Shown: in pieces, positions 62,603 to 64,000 of the stretch | Layout: the number at the start of each line of letters is the position of its first letter | Numbering within the stretch: the first letter of the stretch is position 1 | Assembly: GCA_013397865.1 (NCBI GenBank) | Contig: VZTI01003145.1 | Coordinates: 1 to 64,000 of the forward strand | Length of the DNA: 64,000 nucleotides | DNA from: Struthidea cinerea | Taxonomy: Eukaryota; Chordata; Aves; Passeriformes; Corcoracidae | Direction of reading: 5' to 3' | Position numbers and translations under genes: made by a program | The notes under the pieces: model-generated | Seen by the model: the letters and a program-made list of their open reading frames with translations, nothing else | Databases searched by the model: none | What the model was told of the DNA's origin: nothing

Positions 62603-63489
62603 TTTGGGACCTGCTGCCCATGGTGCTCTGGATGCAACCCAGGACACGGCTGGCTCTCTGGGCTGTGAGTGCCCATGGCCAGGGCATGTCCAGCCTCTCC
62701 TCCACCAGCACCCCCAAGTCCTTCTGGGCAGGGCTGCTCTCCATCTGTTCATCCCCCAGCCTGGAAGGACATCAGGGGTTGCTGTTACCCAGGTGCAACA
62801 CCAGCACTTGGTCTTGTTAAACCTCACGAGACTCCCAATGGGAACTCCAGATGGGCCAATTCCTGAGCGTGTCCAGGTTCTTCTGGAAGACATCCCATCC
62901 TTCAGGTGTGTAAACCGCACCCCTCAGCTTGGTGTCACCTGCAAATGTGCTGAGGGTGCCCTCGATCCCTTTGTGTCATTGATGAAGGTATTCAATGACA
63001 CTGGTCCCAATACAGACCCCTGAGGGTCTGTCACCGATGTCCACTGGGACTCTGAGCTGTTGATCACAACCCTCTGGATGTGAGCATCCAACCACTTTCT
63101 TTACCCATCTAACAGTCCATCCATCAAATCCATCTCTCTCCAATTTAGAGAGAAGGATGTTGTGGGGGACCATGTCACAGGCTTTACAGAAGTCCAGGTA
63201 AATGGCATCTGCATCCCTTCCCTTGTCCACTGATGGACTCACCCCATCACAGAAAGCCTCTGGGTTGGTCAGGCAGGACTTGCCCTTGGTGAAGCTGTGC
63301 TGGATGTCCTGAATCACCTCCCTGCATTTCATGTGCCTTATCAGAGCTTCTAGGAGGATCTTTGCCATGATCTTTCCAGGCCCAGAGGTGAGGCTGACAG
63401 GTCGGTAGCTCCCAGCATCCTCCTTTCTACCCTTTTTAAAGATGGGTACAGTGCTTCCTCTTTTCCAGTCACCTGGGACATCACCTGAC
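62603..63489 (-). mobile_element. CR1 LINE fragment, reverse-transcriptase region, antisense
   Basis: On the minus strand, the 130-codon ORF at 62976-63368 reads as the CR1 palm and fingers region. Motifs are IRHMKCREVIQDIQHSFTKG, SCLTNPEAF, AIYLDFCKACDMVPHNILLS, KLERDGFDGW and TVRWVKKVVG. It includes an F-A-x-D-T box near 62930-62947 in an adjacent frame. That box reads FAGDTK where CR1 has FADDTK, so one catalytic Asp is lost. The fragment continues to about 62603 (AGGTTTAACAAGACCAAGTG, GGACTTGGGGGTGCTGGTGG) and stops before the CR1 3' end. Internal truncation, frameshifts and lack of flanks show it is dead. Confidence 0.93.
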
Positions 63490-64000
63490 AGAAATCAAGT
63501 GACTGCACTTCATTCTTTTAATTCTTTTGCAGCAAGCAAAGGCAAATTGTGTGATTTTTGTGGAACAAATTAAAAAAAGGCCATCACTAGCATTGCAGTG
63601 AATATCAAATGAATATATAATAACAGAACATTAGGAAACAATTAGAAAAAGTGCCTAGACATTATTAATTCATGTGCTATTCATTGTACCAACATTGATC
63701 ATGTGAAAGAAGTGTGGTGTTAGTTACATTTTAATCATTCAGTGTTGAAGAAGGACTAATTATTTTCAAATAGCGATGGGAAGGATCCAGTTTTATAAAG
63801 AAACCATGGAATGTCTAATTTACTCCCACAGCGTTTTAATAGGGAAACATATGGCTGCCATAATTTGTAGGACAGTGGAGCAATTGCTCATGTTTCAAGG
63901 CTTACAAAGAAGGTAGAGGTACTGTTGCCCTCGCAGGAGCCTGTGTTAACTACGGGATGGGTGTGCTGTGCAGCACCTCTTGTTCCTTGCCCAGCCAGAC
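63490..64000. other. Unannotated DNA to the window end, nothing recognised
   Basis: AT-rich sequence with no supported exon or repeat. Confidence 0.4.

Noticed and set aside
62170..62676. 168-codon minus-strand ORF
   Set aside because: It reads through the 41-base poly(T) run as poly-lysine and joins unrelated flanks.
1..64000. CRISPR array, bacterial operon, replication origin, rRNA
   Set aside because: No spaced direct repeats, no dense coding and no ribosomal RNA motifs. The window is vertebrate nuclear DNA.

Overview
The window looks like nuclear DNA of a bird, most likely a passerine. It is AT-rich and has no bacterial-style gene packing. Its repeats are typically avian: two diverged CR1 LINE copies, a tRNA-derived SINE with a CR1-like 3' tail (the TguSINE1 type known from passerines), and several endogenous-retrovirus LTRs of avian type. 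There are two runs of N (26909-26937 and 46784-46834), so this is a draft assembly.

No complete protein-coding gene can be read with certainty. Almost all open reading frames are short chance ORFs or lie inside repeats. What can be supported is exon-like: open segments bounded by plausible 3' and 5' splice sites on the + strand. The best are 13022-13153, 16242-16409, 20203-20404, 25310-25386, 36669-36876, 39527-39599 and 47142-47262. Several are phase-compatible with a neighbour, either directly or through a short weaker exon. They may belong to one + strand gene with long introns, but I do not recognise the protein. Random splice-site pairs that stay open are not rare, so confidence is modest. 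The first 237 bases look like the terminal coding exon of another + strand gene, followed by an AATAAA signal with a GT-rich downstream element.

Layout. 1-570: candidate terminal exon and poly(A) site. 2092-2608: antisense solo LTR. 4808-4940: SINE. 13-16 kb: candidate exons. 16705-19004: a small non-coding provirus with a tRNA-Lys-like primer-binding site, flanked by a 6-bp target duplication, whose two LTRs are only distantly similar. 20-48 kb: further candidate exons in otherwise featureless intron-like DNA. 53.26-56.5 kb: a CR1 copy split by two later LTR-type insertions, one with a clear 5-bp duplication. 62.35-63.49 kb: a 41-base poly(T) run and an antisense CR1 reverse-transcriptase fragment with a damaged catalytic motif. 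The rest shows only simple repeats and unannotated sequence.

The mobile elements are all decayed copies with no intact reading frame. The most useful observations are the provirus with mismatched LTRs, the nested insertion in the CR1, the loss of 3' ends in both CR1 copies, and the candidate multi-exon gene.
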